Shown: positions 20,990-28,214 of the stretch, in pieces
Layout of the letters: every line of letters starts with the position of its first letter
Position numbering within the stretch: position 1 is the stretch's first letter
Assembly: GCA_027493525.1 (NCBI GenBank)
Contig: JAOSKN010000002.1
Location: forward strand, 972,288-1,036,287
Direction of reading: 5' to 3'
Source: Planctomycetota bacterium
Lineage (GTDB): Bacteria > Planctomycetota > SZUA-567 > H5-PLA8
Length of the DNA: 64,000 nucleotides
Notes under the pieces: generated by a model
Seen by the model: the letters and a program-made list of their open reading frames with translations, nothing else
What the model was told of the DNA's origin: nothing
Databases searched by the model: none
Made by a program: the position numbers and the translations under genes

Positions 20990-22230
20990 ACATCCACGAA
21001 CACCAGGCCAAGGAACTGCTCCGCTCGCTGGGCGTCGACGTCCTCGACGGGCGCGTCGCCTTCACGCCCGAGGAGGCCGCCAGGGCCTATGCCGAACTGA
21101 AGAGCCCCGTCGCGGTGGTGAAGTCGCAGATTCATGCCGGCGGGCGCGGCAAGGGCAAGGCCGTCGAACCGTCGCGACTCGACCCGTCGAAGTACGACGC
21201 GAAGACCGGCGTTTACTCGGGCCCGGGCATCGCCTGCGAGAAGGGCGTGGTGCTGTGCAAAAGCGCCGCCGAGGTCGAGGCCACCGCGAAGAAGCTGCTC
21301 GGCAAGGTCCTCGTGACGAAGCAGACTGGCGCGCAGGGCCGCAAGGTCCAGCGCCTGTACGTGGAGGCCGGCTGCCCGCCCGAGCAGGAGTTCTACGCGG
21401 CGGTGCTCCTCGACCGCGCCGTGGGCCTGCCGCTCTTGATGATCAGCCCCGCCGGCGGGATGGACATCGAAGAGGTCGCCGAGAAGCATCCCGGGCAGAT
21501 CCTGAAGCAGCACTTCGACCCCGACCAGGGGCTCTGGCCGTTCCAGGCGCGCCGCGCGGCGTACTTCCTGGGGCTCAAGGGCGACGCCTTCAAATCGGGG
21601 GTGAAGGTGCTGACCGCGCTGGCGCGCGCCGCCGTCAAGCTGGACGTGGCCATGCTGGAGATCAACCCGCTCGCGCGCAGCGGCGAGCGCGTCTTCTGCA
21701 TGGACGCCAAGCTCAGCTACGACGACAACGCGCTCTTCCGCCAGAAGCAGGCCGCCGAGCAGCGCGACCTGGCCGAGGAGGACTCCAAGGAGACCGAGGC
21801 CAAGAAGTACGACCTCAGCTACATCGCCCTCGACGGCAACATCGGCTGCCTGGTCAACGGCGCGGGCCTGGCGATGGCGACGATGGACGCGATCAAGCTC
21901 TTCGGCGGCGAGCCCGCCAACTTCCTCGACGTCGGCGGCGGCGCCAACAAGGAGAAGGTCGCGGCCGGCTTCAAGATCATCCTGCAGGATCCCGAGGTGA
22001 AGGCGATCCTGGTCAACATTTTCGGCGGCATCATGCGCTGCGACGTGATCGCCGAAGGCGTCATCGCCGCGGTGAAGGAAGTGAACCTGAAAGTCCCGCT
22101 GGTCGTGCGCCTGGAAGGGAACCAGGTCGAGCGCGGCAAGCAGTTGCTCAAGGACAGCGGCCTGCCGATTCAGACGGCCAGCACGCTCTCCGACGCCGCG
22201 GAGAAGGTCTGCGCCACGCTGAAAAAGTAG
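20986..22230 (+). CDS. sucC: Succinate-CoA ligase (ADP-forming) beta subunit
   Basis: Forms succinyl-CoA/succinate interconversion with SucD in the TCA cycle. 414 residues, slightly longer than the usual 385-400. Seen are [17 protein letters not shown] (ATP-grasp N-terminus), [13 protein letters not shown], the metal-binding [19 protein letters not shown] and [15 protein letters not shown]. It overlaps the DoxX-like gene by four bases. sucD usually follows directly; here the stop is followed by 1.7 kb of repeats, so the alpha subunit must lie elsewhere or is lost. Confidence 0.95.
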   Translation: MNIHEHQAKELLRSLGVDVLDGRVAFTPEEAARAYAELKSPVAVVKSQIHAGGRGKGKAVEPSRLDPSKYDAKTGVYSGPGIACEKGVVLCKSAAEVEATAKKLLGKVLVTKQTGAQGRKVQRLYVEAGCPPEQEFYAAVLLDRAVGLPLLMISPAGGMDIEEVAEKHPGQILKQHFDPDQGLWPFQARRAAYFLGLKGDAFKSGVKVLTALARAAVKLDVAMLEINPLARSGERVFCMDAKLSYDDNALFRQKQAAEQRDLAEEDSKETEAKKYDLSYIALDGNIGCLVNGAGLAMATMDAIKLFGGEPANFLDVGGGANKEKVAAGFKIILQDPEVKAILVNIFGGIMRCDVIAEGVIAAVKEVNLKVPLVVRLEGNQVERGKQLLKDSGLPIQTASTLSDAAEKVCATLKK

Positions 22231-22244
22231 CGCCCGGCATCCCC

Positions 22245-22297
22245 CCTTCGCCGCGTCGTGAGTTGGGGCGCCACACCACGCCGTGGTGTGCGTGCCG
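22245..22297 (-). repeat. Palindromic element E, copy 1 (inverted)
   Basis: Contains CACACCACG-C-CGTGGTGTG (22272-22290), a perfect 9-bp palindrome, flanked by a GC-rich tail. Reverse-complemented, it matches the copies at 23371 and 23736 over about 45 bases, including the CCCCAACTCxCGACGCGGCG tail. With copy 3 it frames most of the island as an inverted pair. Confidence 0.75.
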
Positions 22298-22354
22298 GTT
22301 GCCGGTTGCTGAGGAGTTGCTCCTTCCAGTTCTTGTCTTCCGATCTCGCGCTTG

Positions 22355-22830
22355 TCTACGAGAGCTTAAAAAAGATGCACCGTGGTGCGCGACTCCGGGA
22401 TCCGGGGGCCGGTATCCGGACTCCGGGGCAGGAAGCAAAGGGGCTCCGTTGGACCGTTGTTCCCTGGGTCCTGAGTCCGGTTCCCGGCACCCTGCTCCAG
22501 TCCACGAGAGCTTAAAAAAAGATGCACGGTGGTGCGTGGGTGCCGGTTCTCGGTTGCTGGTTCTCGGTTGTCGGTTGTTGAGGAGCTTCCCCTTCTGGGC
22601 TTCGCCTGCTTCGGCGGTTGTCTACGAGAGCTTAAAAAAGATGCACGGTGGTGCGTGACTCCGGGATCCGGGGGCCGGTATCCGGACTCCGGGGCAGGAA
22701 GCAAAGGGGGCCGTCAAATCGCTGTTCCCTGGGTCCTGGGTCCGGTTCCCGGCACCCTTCTTCCTGTCTACGAGAGCTTAAAAAAGATGCACCGTGGTGC
22801 GTGGGTGTCGGTTGCCGGTTCTCGGTTGCC
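22355..22830 (+). repeat. 266-base tandem duplication with four copies of a 35-base core
   Basis: A core beginning TCTACGAGAGCTTAAAAAAG and ending in a GCACC/GGTGC mini-hairpin occurs at 22355-22389, 22501-22536, 22621-22655 and 22767-22801. Start-to-start distances are 146, 120 and 146, so the true period is 266 bases. Cores 1 and 3 are followed by the same GACTCCGGGATCCGGGGGCC block; cores 2 and 4 are followed by GGTT-rich simple sequence. The A-run length varies (6-7). Confidence 0.85.
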
Positions 22831-22840
22831 GCGGAACTCT

Positions 22841-22973
22841 ATCCGTTGCTTGCCACCACCTTCAGGTGGTGGATCGCGGTTCCCTTTTATGTCTCTTTCC
22901 GCCGGCTTAAGTCGGCGGAAAGAGGATCGATGGGCTTCGCACCACCGGCTGAAGCCGGTGGCAAGCAACGGAT
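22841..22973. repeat. REP/MITE-like unit: three hairpins inside 17-base inverted ends
   Basis: Perfect ends ATCCGTTGCTTGCCACC (22841-22857) and its complement (22957-22973) enclose three hairpins. These are CCACCACCT/AGGTGGTGG (22853-22872), a near-perfect 32-base palindrome at 22893-22924, and CCACCGGCT/AGCCGGTGG (22942-22961). This is the layout of a small non-autonomous palindromic mobile repeat. No coding capacity. Confidence 0.7.
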
Positions 22974-22977
22974 CGAT

Positions 22978-23025
22978 GCGGGCGAGACGCCCGCGGTACG
23001 AACGGCGTGCCGGCGAGACGCCGGC
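22978..23025. repeat. Two adjacent hairpins with compensatory base changes
   Basis: GCGGGCG-AGA-CGCCCGC (22978-22994) and GCCGGCG-AGA-CGCCGGC (23009-23025) are each followed by GxTACGAAC. The two differ inside the stem, but both arms change together, so pairing is kept. Confidence 0.7.
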
Positions 23026-23248
23026 GCTACGAACCGGACTTCCTGCGCCTGCTTCGGCGCGCTTCGACCGCGGGACGCGAAGGCCGACGCGGAGCCGCCA
23101 ACTCCGGCGCCGGACTGCGCTCCTCCGAGGAGGATGGGGAGCCCCGGCCTCGCGGTTCAAGTGCCCGCGCGCGCGGTCGGGAGTTTGCGCGCGAGCCCGC
23201 GAGGTTGAAGAGAGTATCCCCCGCGCGCGGGCGGTTGTCAATGGTATT

Positions 23249-23270
23249 GTTTATAATATGGATTATAAAC
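23249..23270. repeat. AT-rich perfect palindrome
   Basis: GTTTATAAT and ATTATAAAC flank a four-base centre. It is very AT-rich against the GC-rich surroundings and lies 22 bases before the heptamer array. It could be an operator or a hairpin; no gene start is nearby to decide. Confidence 0.5.
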
Positions 23271-23291
23271 AGTGTCTAAGACATGGGGTAT

Positions 23292-23347
23292 GGCTGGAGG
23301 CTGGAGGCTGGAGGCTGGAGGCTGGGGGCTGGGGGCTGGGGGCTGGG
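23292..23347 (+). repeat. Heptanucleotide array GGCTGGR x8
   Basis: Four GGCTGGA units followed by four GGCTGGG units without interruption, then degenerate GGGTTGG sequence. Confidence 0.95.
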
Positions 23348-23370
23348 TTGGGGTTGGGATTGAGCTTGGG

Positions 23371-23415
23371 CGCACACCAGGGCGTGGTGTGGCACCCCCG
23401 ACTCGCGACGCGGCG
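23371..23415 (+). repeat. Palindromic element E, copy 2
   Basis: Core GCACACCAGGGCGTGGTGTG followed by GCACCCCCGACTCGCGACGC. Direct orientation relative to copy 3, inverted to copy 1. Confidence 0.7.
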
Positions 23416-23443
23416 GGTGTGACGCTTGGCGCGGGCGAGCATT

Positions 23444-23637
23444 CAGGCCCGCAGGGCCGGGATAAAAGAGCCATGGGCGTGAGCCCCTGGTGGCGAGCAT
23501 GTCTTTTCGAGGTAGCCCCGCAGGGGCGGCATGGCACGTGCCGCGAACTCATGCCGCCCCTGCGGGGCTCGAACGTGGCGCGGCCGTGTACCAGGGGCTT
23601 ACGCCCCTGGCTAGAGCATGTCGGCCCTGCGGGCCTG
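23444..23637. repeat. 194-base nested palindromic element
   Basis: The outer 48-base arms (23444-23491 and 23590-23637) are imperfect inverted repeats beginning CAGGCCCGCAGGGCCG. Inside lies a perfect 19-base inverted repeat, 23515-23533 (GCCCCGCAGGGGCGGCATG), with its complement at 23550-23568. No coding capacity. Confidence 0.8.
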
Positions 23638-23735
23638 TGTCTCGGCATGGGAATTCATGCCGCGATTGTTAAGGAAATGTGACTGCAACTGCCGGGTGCC
23701 GGTGACCGAGAACCGGGAACCGACAACCGGCGGGC

Positions 23736-23783
23736 GGCACACCACTGCGTGGTGTGGCACCCCAACTCGCGACGCGGCGAAGG
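23736..23783 (+). repeat. Palindromic element E, copy 3
   Basis: GGCACACCACTGCGTGGTGT followed by GGCACCCCAACTCGCGACGC. This is the best match to the reverse complement of copy 1 at the sucC side. Confidence 0.75.
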
Positions 23784-23948
23784 AGATGGAAAGCGCGGGC
23801 AACCGGCAACTGACAACCGGCAGGCGGCACGGGGCGGAGTACCGACCCGTGGCACGACGGGCGCGGCACGACGGGCGGGATGCTGGGCGCGGGCGACTGA
23901 CGGCCGGGATCCGGGAACCGGCGATCGAAAACCGGCGCCCACGCGAAC

Positions 23949-25457
23949 TCATGGCTGCGGCACGCCCTCGCCGGGCGCCAGGTAGTGGCCCGTGCCGCCG
24001 TAGCCCCCGTCTTCCACTTTGACGAGCTTGTACTCTTCCGGCTTCGACGGCTGCCAGAAGCTGCGCAGGTCCTCCGCCTCGCCCGGCACCTTGACCAGCG
24101 CCACGTCTTCGATCGAGATCGTCGCCGAGCCGCGGCCCGCGCGCGGCCAGGGCGCGAGGAAGCTGAGCGCGATCAGTTCTTCGCTGGCGGCCAGCGGCGC
24201 CTGCCGCTCCAGCCGCTCGCGCCACTCGCCCGCGCCCCAGATGCAGACGAAGTCGGCGAAGGGGACGATCAGCGTGGCCGTCTCCCCGTTCTTCACGAAG
24301 CGGCGCGCGTGGTGGAAAGCGAAGGCCACGTCCTTGAGATCCTTCACCATGAGGTACGACAGGTTGTAGTCGAAGCCCTTGTGGCCGCCCTTGCGGAGTT
24401 CCTCCGACGGGCCGAAGCGCTCCCAGGGGAACCCCGGCTGCGCGGGCGCGGTCCACGCGGCGATGTCCACCGGCTGCCCGGTTTCGTGGCCCAGCAGGGT
24501 GTTTTTGGCGGCGGGGTACTCGCACTTCAGGGTAATGCGCAGCGCGTTGGCGCCGGGGACGCCGGCGACCTTCACGCCGCCCCACAGGATCTCTTCCAGG
24601 AAGTTGGCCTTGATGGTGAGCGCCTGCTTGCCGCTCGCCGGATCCTTGGCCAGGCCCAGGACCGGCGGGGGGTAGGTGTGCTTCTCGCCCGTCCAGGAGG
24701 CCGCGAAGTCCTTGACCTGGTTGTCGGCGAGCAGCGCGGTGAAGGCGCGCGCCAAGCCGTCGGGACCTTCGAAGTCGGCCAACTCTTTCACGGGCGAGAC
24801 CTGGTCGGAGGTGAACCGCGGGAACGGGCGCCCCTCGCCCTTGGCCACCAGCTCCAGGTGGTCCACCAGCGCCTCGCCGGCCGAGCCGCTGCCGACGACC
24901 AGTTGCGTGGGTTCCTGCGCCCAGCGGGTGTAGTAGACGCGCGTGGCCGCGGTGCTGAAGCCGCTGCGCCGGTAGTTGCGTTGCAAGGGGTGGTTCAACG
25001 AGAGATCGACGGTCTCCCAGGCGGGCGGATCCAGCTTCTTGAACTCGTGCGTGCGGGTGGTCGCGTCGCTGTTGCCGAAGTAGGCTGTCGGCCCGCCGAT
25101 GCTGAAGCGGAAGGTCCCTTTCAGCACCTTGACGCGCAACCGCACGGCGTCGGCTTCGGGCGGGTAGTACGCCCAGCCCGTCGAGATGTAAAAGGTCCGG
25201 GTCTTCGGCCAGGGGAAATCGTCCGCGAGCGTGAGCTTCAGGGCGCGCTCGCCCACCGCGGCGTCCGGCACGGTCTCGAGCATGCTCAGGTTCTTGGCGG
25301 AGTTCTTCAGCTCTTCAGGCCAGGCCCAATGCGTGAACGGCCCGGCCTTAAAGGGACCTTCAAAGTCGATCAGGGCGCCGAGCACCCGTTCGGCCGCGCC
25401 CAAACCCGCGCCACCCGCGATCCACGGCATGGCAAGGAGGATCAGGTGAATTCGCAT
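23949..25457 (-). CDS. Secreted beta-rich protein of unknown function
   Basis: 502 residues with a Sec signal peptide (MRIHLILLAMPWIAGGAGLGAAE). The mature part looks like two tandem galactose-binding-type beta-sandwich domains, about 25-210 (starting ALIDFEGPF) and 225-470 (starting LADFEGPDG). Both open with the same DFEGP phrase, and both contain strand patterns ending in SIEDVALVKV/LVDHLELVAKG-like sequence. Carbohydrate binding at the cell surface is an inference. No catalytic motif is seen. The 3' end abuts the repeat island, but the frame closes with a normal stop. Confidence 0.65.
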   Translation of the reverse strand: MRIHLILLAMPWIAGGAGLGAAERVLGALIDFEGPFKAGPFTHWAWPEELKNSAKNLSMLETVPDAAVGERALKLTLADDFPWPKTRTFYISTGWAYYPPEADAVRLRVKVLKGTFRFSIGGPTAYFGNSDATTRTHEFKKLDPPAWETVDLSLNHPLQRNYRRSGFSTAATRVYYTRWAQEPTQLVVGSGSAGEALVDHLELVAKGEGRPFPRFTSDQVSPVKELADFEGPDGLARAFTALLADNQVKDFAASWTGEKHTYPPPVLGLAKDPASGKQALTIKANFLEEILWGGVKVAGVPGANALRITLKCEYPAAKNTLLGHETGQPVDIAAWTAPAQPGFPWERFGPSEELRKGGHKGFDYNLSYLMVKDLKDVAFAFHHARRFVKNGETATLIVPFADFVCIWGAGEWRERLERQAPLAASEELIALSFLAPWPRAGRGSATISIEDVALVKVPGEAEDLRSFWQPSKPEEYKLVKVEDGGYGGTGHYLAPGEGVPQP

Positions 25458-25562
25458 GTCGGTTCGCTCCTGGATGGTCCGGATGGCAATGTTGCGCGCC
25501 TCCTATGGACTAACCCGGAACGTGAGGCTTAGCGCGGCTTTAGCCGACTTTAGCAGTCCGCT

Positions 25563-25988
25563 TCAGCCGGCGCGGTGTTCCTTCAGCAGGCATTTGTTCA
25601 TCACCACTTGAAGTCCTGCGGCGCGCGCTTTCTCGGCGGCTTCGTTGTGGACGATGCCTTCCTGCATCCAGATCACCTTGGCGCCCTTGGCGATGGCCTC
25701 GTCGACGATCGCCGGCACTTCGTCGGGCTTGCGAAAGATGTTGACGACCTCGATGGGTTCCCGCACCTCGGCGAGTTTCGCATAGGAAGCCTCGCCCAGC
25801 ACCGGGCCTTTCAGCATCGGGTTGACCGGGATGATGCGGTAGCCGTGCTTCTGCATGTAGGCGGAGACGCCGAAGCTGGGCCGGTCGGGCTTGTCGCTCA
25901 GCCCCACCACCGCGATGATCCTGTGGTTTTTCAGGATCGCTCGGATCTCGTCGCTGGAGGCGTTCTTGCGGGGCAATTCGCATTCCAT
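25563..25988 (-). CDS. CoA-binding domain protein (YccU-like)
   Basis: 141 residues forming one Rossmann-type CoA-binding domain: IIAVVGLSDKPDRPSFGVSA nucleotide loop, GYRIIPVNPMLKGPVLGE, and VNIFRKPDEVPAIVDEAIAKG. KVIWMQEGIVHNEAAEKARA and a VVMNKCLLKEH end close the fold. These are all typical of the stand-alone family related to the SucD N-terminus. It lacks the catalytic histidine domain of SucD and so cannot replace it. The exact role of the family is unsettled. Confidence 0.9.
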   Translation of the reverse strand: MECELPRKNASSDEIRAILKNHRIIAVVGLSDKPDRPSFGVSAYMQKHGYRIIPVNPMLKGPVLGEASYAKLAEVREPIEVVNIFRKPDEVPAIVDEAIAKGAKVIWMQEGIVHNEAAEKARAAGLQVVMNKCLLKEHRAG

Positions 25989-26021
25989 GGGAAGGTTCCT
26001 TCCGTGAGGCCATCGGGGGAT

Positions 26022-26084
26022 CAGTGAACAGTGAACAGTGAACAGTAAACAGTAAACAGTGAACAGTAAACAGTGAACGGTAAC
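26022..26084 (+). repeat. Heptanucleotide array CAGTRAA
   Basis: Eight perfect CAGTGAA or CAGTAAA units at 26022-26077 and one degenerate unit. It lies upstream of the CoA-binding gene start and left of the IS200 element. Confidence 0.95.
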
Positions 26085-26220
26085 AGGTTGAAATCATTGA
26101 ACGGTTGCGCAATCCAAGGGCACGGTTCAAGGCTCCTTTCCCTCATTCACTTCAGTTCTTGAAGCCACGGCCTATGGCCGTGCGACCCTAAGAGGTTCGA
26201 CCGATCCGGCGTGCCAGATA

Positions 26221-26263
26221 GGTTCTCCCTCCGGGAAAGCCCCGTGGGACAGGAGGGAGAACC
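26221..26263 (+). promoter_or_regulatory. Hairpin that hides the tnpA ribosome-binding site
   Basis: GGTTCTCCCTCC (26221-26232) is the exact complement of GGAGGGAGAACC (26252-26263). The second arm contains the Shine-Dalgarno GGAGGGAG and ends one base before the ATG. In mRNA this 12-bp stem would block initiation, the known way IS200 keeps transposase expression low. Confidence 0.85.
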
Positions 26264-26689
26264 ATGGACAACTGGCAGAGTTTGTCCCACGTGCGATGGG
26301 ATTGTAAGTATCATGTGGTAATCGTGCCCAAGTATCGGCACAAGGTGTTTTACGGAAAGTCCAGGTCCAAGGTGGGTGTGGTGTTGAAGCAGTTGTGTCA
26401 ACAGCGTGGCGTGGAGTTGATCGAAGGTCATGCGATGCCCGATCACATTCATATGTGTTTGAGCATCCCGCCCAAGTTCAGCGTTTCTCATACCCTGGGC
26501 TTCCTGAAAGGGAAGAGCGCAGTTCGGATACATCGGCAGTTAAGGCAAGAGCGGCGTATGACGGGCTTGCATTTCTGGGCGCCTGGGTACTGCGTCAGTA
26601 CGGTAGGCTTGAACGAAGAGCAGATCCGGAGGTACATTCGGGAACAGGAACAGCTTGAGCTAGGCCAAGGCTACTTGGACCTCGCTTGA
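26264..26689 (+). CDS. tnpA: IS200-family Y1 transposase TnpA
   Basis: 141 residues. The HUH motif is H61-I-H63 within HAMPDHIHMCLSIPP, and the nucleophile is Y124 in EEQIRRYIREQEQ. RWDCKYHVVIVPKYR at the N-terminus and FWAPGYCVSTVG are typical of the family. It cuts and joins single-stranded DNA at the element ends as a dimer. The sequence looks intact. Base composition is lower in GC than the neighbours, supporting recent arrival. Translation is probably repressed by the 5' hairpin. Confidence 0.95.
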   Translation: MDNWQSLSHVRWDCKYHVVIVPKYRHKVFYGKSRSKVGVVLKQLCQQRGVELIEGHAMPDHIHMCLSIPPKFSVSHTLGFLKGKSAVRIHRQLRQERRMTGLHFWAPGYCVSTVGLNEEQIRRYIREQEQLELGQGYLDLA

Positions 26690-26693
26690 GCCC

Positions 26694-26740
26694 AAGCCCC
26701 AACGGGGCTTTCCCCACGCAAACGCCCCCCTCGGGGGGGC
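26694..26740 (+). terminator. Tandem hairpins after tnpA
   Basis: AAGCCCC-AAC-GGGGCTT (26694-26710) is followed by TTCC; a second C-run/G-run hairpin lies at 26724-26740. The first is a fair intrinsic terminator for the transposase transcript. Confidence 0.6.
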
Positions 26741-26756
26741 TTCCTAAAGCCACGCC

Positions 26757-28214
26757 CTATGGGCGTGGTTGATTACTCATGGGGTTCGGGAAGGCCGGCA
26801 GCGCATCCTGGGCCGCCGGCTGCGGCAGCTTGTCCGCGGCCAGCCAGTCGATCAGGAGCCGAATGCTCTCCTTGGAGAGCGGCCAGTTGCCCAGCTTGCC
26901 CCCCAGCCATTCGGCGCTTTCGTTGTGCCGGAACGCCACCGTCGCGACGTGCCGGCCGACTTTCATGAACTCCAGGAACGGGCCCGTCGAGCAGGCGCAG
27001 GGCAGGGGTTGCTCGTCGAGATCCAGGGCCATGCATTCGCGGAGCGTCCGCAGCCGTTCGGGGTCCTTGACCTCTTTGGCCTCCTTGGCGGCTTCGGCGT
27101 TCGGCAGGTAGTTGGCGACCCGCGGGCGCACGAGGACCGCGTCGGCGTCCGCCAGGAGCGCGGCGAACATCTTTTCGAGCTTGAAGAGGACCGCGCACTG
27201 CGGGTTCTCCTTCCGGAAGCGTTCCACTTCGTCATCCGGGGTCGGCGAACGGAGCAGCTCCAGGTCCTCCAGGACGGGCAGCCGGCCTTCGGGCAGTTTG
27301 GTCACGGGGCTGCCGCTGGCGCGGATCGTGACGAGCTTCGGGTGCCCGGCCAGCGGGGACAGGTCCGCGAGTCCGGTCCGTTCGAGTTCCACGCCGACAA
27401 GTTCGGGCAGGCTTTTGAGGAAACCGGCGTCGCGGAGGTCCTTGCAGCCGTTCAGGTTCAGGCAGCGCAATTCGGCCAGGCCGGCCAGGGCTTCGGGGTG
27501 CGCCAGCGCCGAAGAGGTCAGGTCGAGGTAGCGCAGGCGCGCGGCCTCGGCGAGGACCGCGGCGTCGAAGCGCGGCTCCCCGAACGTCACCAGCGCCAGA
27601 AAGCGCAGTTCCTTGAGCCGCTTGAGCGGCGCGAAGTCCCGGAAGCCGACGCCGTGCTTCTCGTAGAGCGTCAGGAACCGGAGGTTCTCCGGGAGGGCGG
27701 GAACGGCCCTGAACGGGCCGGCGCCCGTCAGGTCCGTGGCCGTCACGCAGCAGGCCGCCGGGTCGAGGAGCTTCAGGCGGCGCTCGAGCTTCTCGTCCCA
27801 GTAGTCGCAGTAGACCCCGCGCAGGCCGGCGACCTGGGCGTCGTCGAGTTCGTCGAAGGGGTTGACCAGGACGCGCTCGCCTTCGCGCATCGCCCAGGCC
27901 ACGCGCACGCCGATGAGTTCGCGGGCGCCGCCGTCCTTCACGCGGTAGAGCCGTTCGCGGCGCGCCAGGGGCACGTCGAAGACGTACGCGCCGGGCTCGC
28001 CGAGCACGATCAGGATCCCGTTGATCATGGCCAGATCGCCCGGGCGGACCTGGGGGGAACAGTCCATCGAGACGATCTGCGGGGTGAGAACCACGCCGTT
28101 GAGCTTGAAGGTGTAGGCGTCCGGGGCGGGGGCCGGCTCCTGCGCGCCGGCGGCCGCGGCGGCCAGCAGCGCCAGGCCCCAGAGCGCGCGGCGGGGATCG
28201 GCGGCGCGCTTCAC
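26757..28214 (-). CDS. Secreted leucine-rich-repeat protein
   Basis: About 485 residues. I chose the GTG at 28214 because it overlaps the stop of the DUF3299 gene (GTGA) and starts directly before a signal peptide (RALWGLALLAAAAAGAQ). Residues about 30-170 form an N-terminal domain with several Cys. Residues about 185-340 are leucine-rich repeats (LRYLDLTSS, LRCLNLNGCKDL, LVGVELERTGLADLSPL). The C-terminal part (about 345-480) has LPCACSTGPFLEFMKVGR and looks like a compact domain. The last residues (NQPRP) and the stop are encoded in the right-end hairpin of the IS200 element, so the original C-terminus may have been replaced. Probable partner of the DUF3299 protein. Confidence 0.7.
   Translation of the reverse strand: MKRAADPRRALWGLALLAAAAAGAQEPAPAPDAYTFKLNGVVLTPQIVSMDCSPQVRPGDLAMINGILIVLGEPGAYVFDVPLARRERLYRVKDGGARELIGVRVAWAMREGERVLVNPFDELDDAQVAGLRGVYCDYWDEKLERRLKLLDPAACCVTATDLTGAGPFRAVPALPENLRFLTLYEKHGVGFRDFAPLKRLKELRFLALVTFGEPRFDAAVLAEAARLRYLDLTSSALAHPEALAGLAELRCLNLNGCKDLRDAGFLKSLPELVGVELERTGLADLSPLAGHPKLVTIRASGSPVTKLPEGRLPVLEDLELLRSPTPDDEVERFRKENPQCAVLFKLEKMFAALLADADAVLVRPRVANYLPNAEAAKEAKEVKDPERLRTLRECMALDLDEQPLPCACSTGPFLEFMKVGRHVATVAFRHNESAEWLGGKLGNWPLSKESIRLLIDWLAADKLPQPAAQDALPAFPNPMSNQPRP

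Larger units (their letters stand above)
22231..23948 (+). repeat. Non-coding repeat island between sucC and the next gene
   Basis: About 1.7 kb without a credible gene. Frames here are short and change strand, and where repeats occur their 'proteins' repeat too. It contains inverted and direct copies of a 45-50-base palindromic element, a 266-base tandem duplication, a three-hairpin unit with 17-base inverted ends, two covarying hairpins, an AT-rich palindrome (23249-23270), a heptamer array, a 194-base nested palindrome and a short palindrome (CGGCATG/CATGCCG, 23643-23662). Each main part is listed separately. Confidence 0.85.
26160..26775 (+). mobile_element. IS200-type insertion sequence (tnpA only)
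   Basis: A single Y1 transposase gene is framed by subterminal hairpins of the same design. The left one is CACGGCC-TAT-GGCCGTG (26166-26182) and the right one CCACGCCC-TAT-GGGCGTGG (26750-26768), both preceded by an AAGCCAC-type guide. Size is about 0.6-0.7 kb with no tnpB, as in IS200 itself. There are no terminal inverted repeats or target duplications, in line with single-strand transposition. Exact cleavage sites are not assigned, so the ends are approximate. Confidence 0.8.

Noticed and set aside
22355..22801. Possible CRISPR array
   Set aside because: Only four repeats, uneven spacing (146, 120, 146), and the spacers are themselves repeated; no cas gene nearby.
22529..23422. 297-residue ORF and similar frames in the repeat island
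   Set aside because: Its sequence is translated repeat (recurring RELKKDARW and GWRLEAG phrases) and no domain is seen.
25563..25988. CoA-binding protein as the missing SucD
   Set aside because: Only the CoA-binding domain is present; the ligase domain with the phosphohistidine is absent.
26147..26533. 128-residue ORF antisense to tnpA
   Set aside because: Mirror frame of the transposase; an antisense RNA is possible but the ORF itself has no support.
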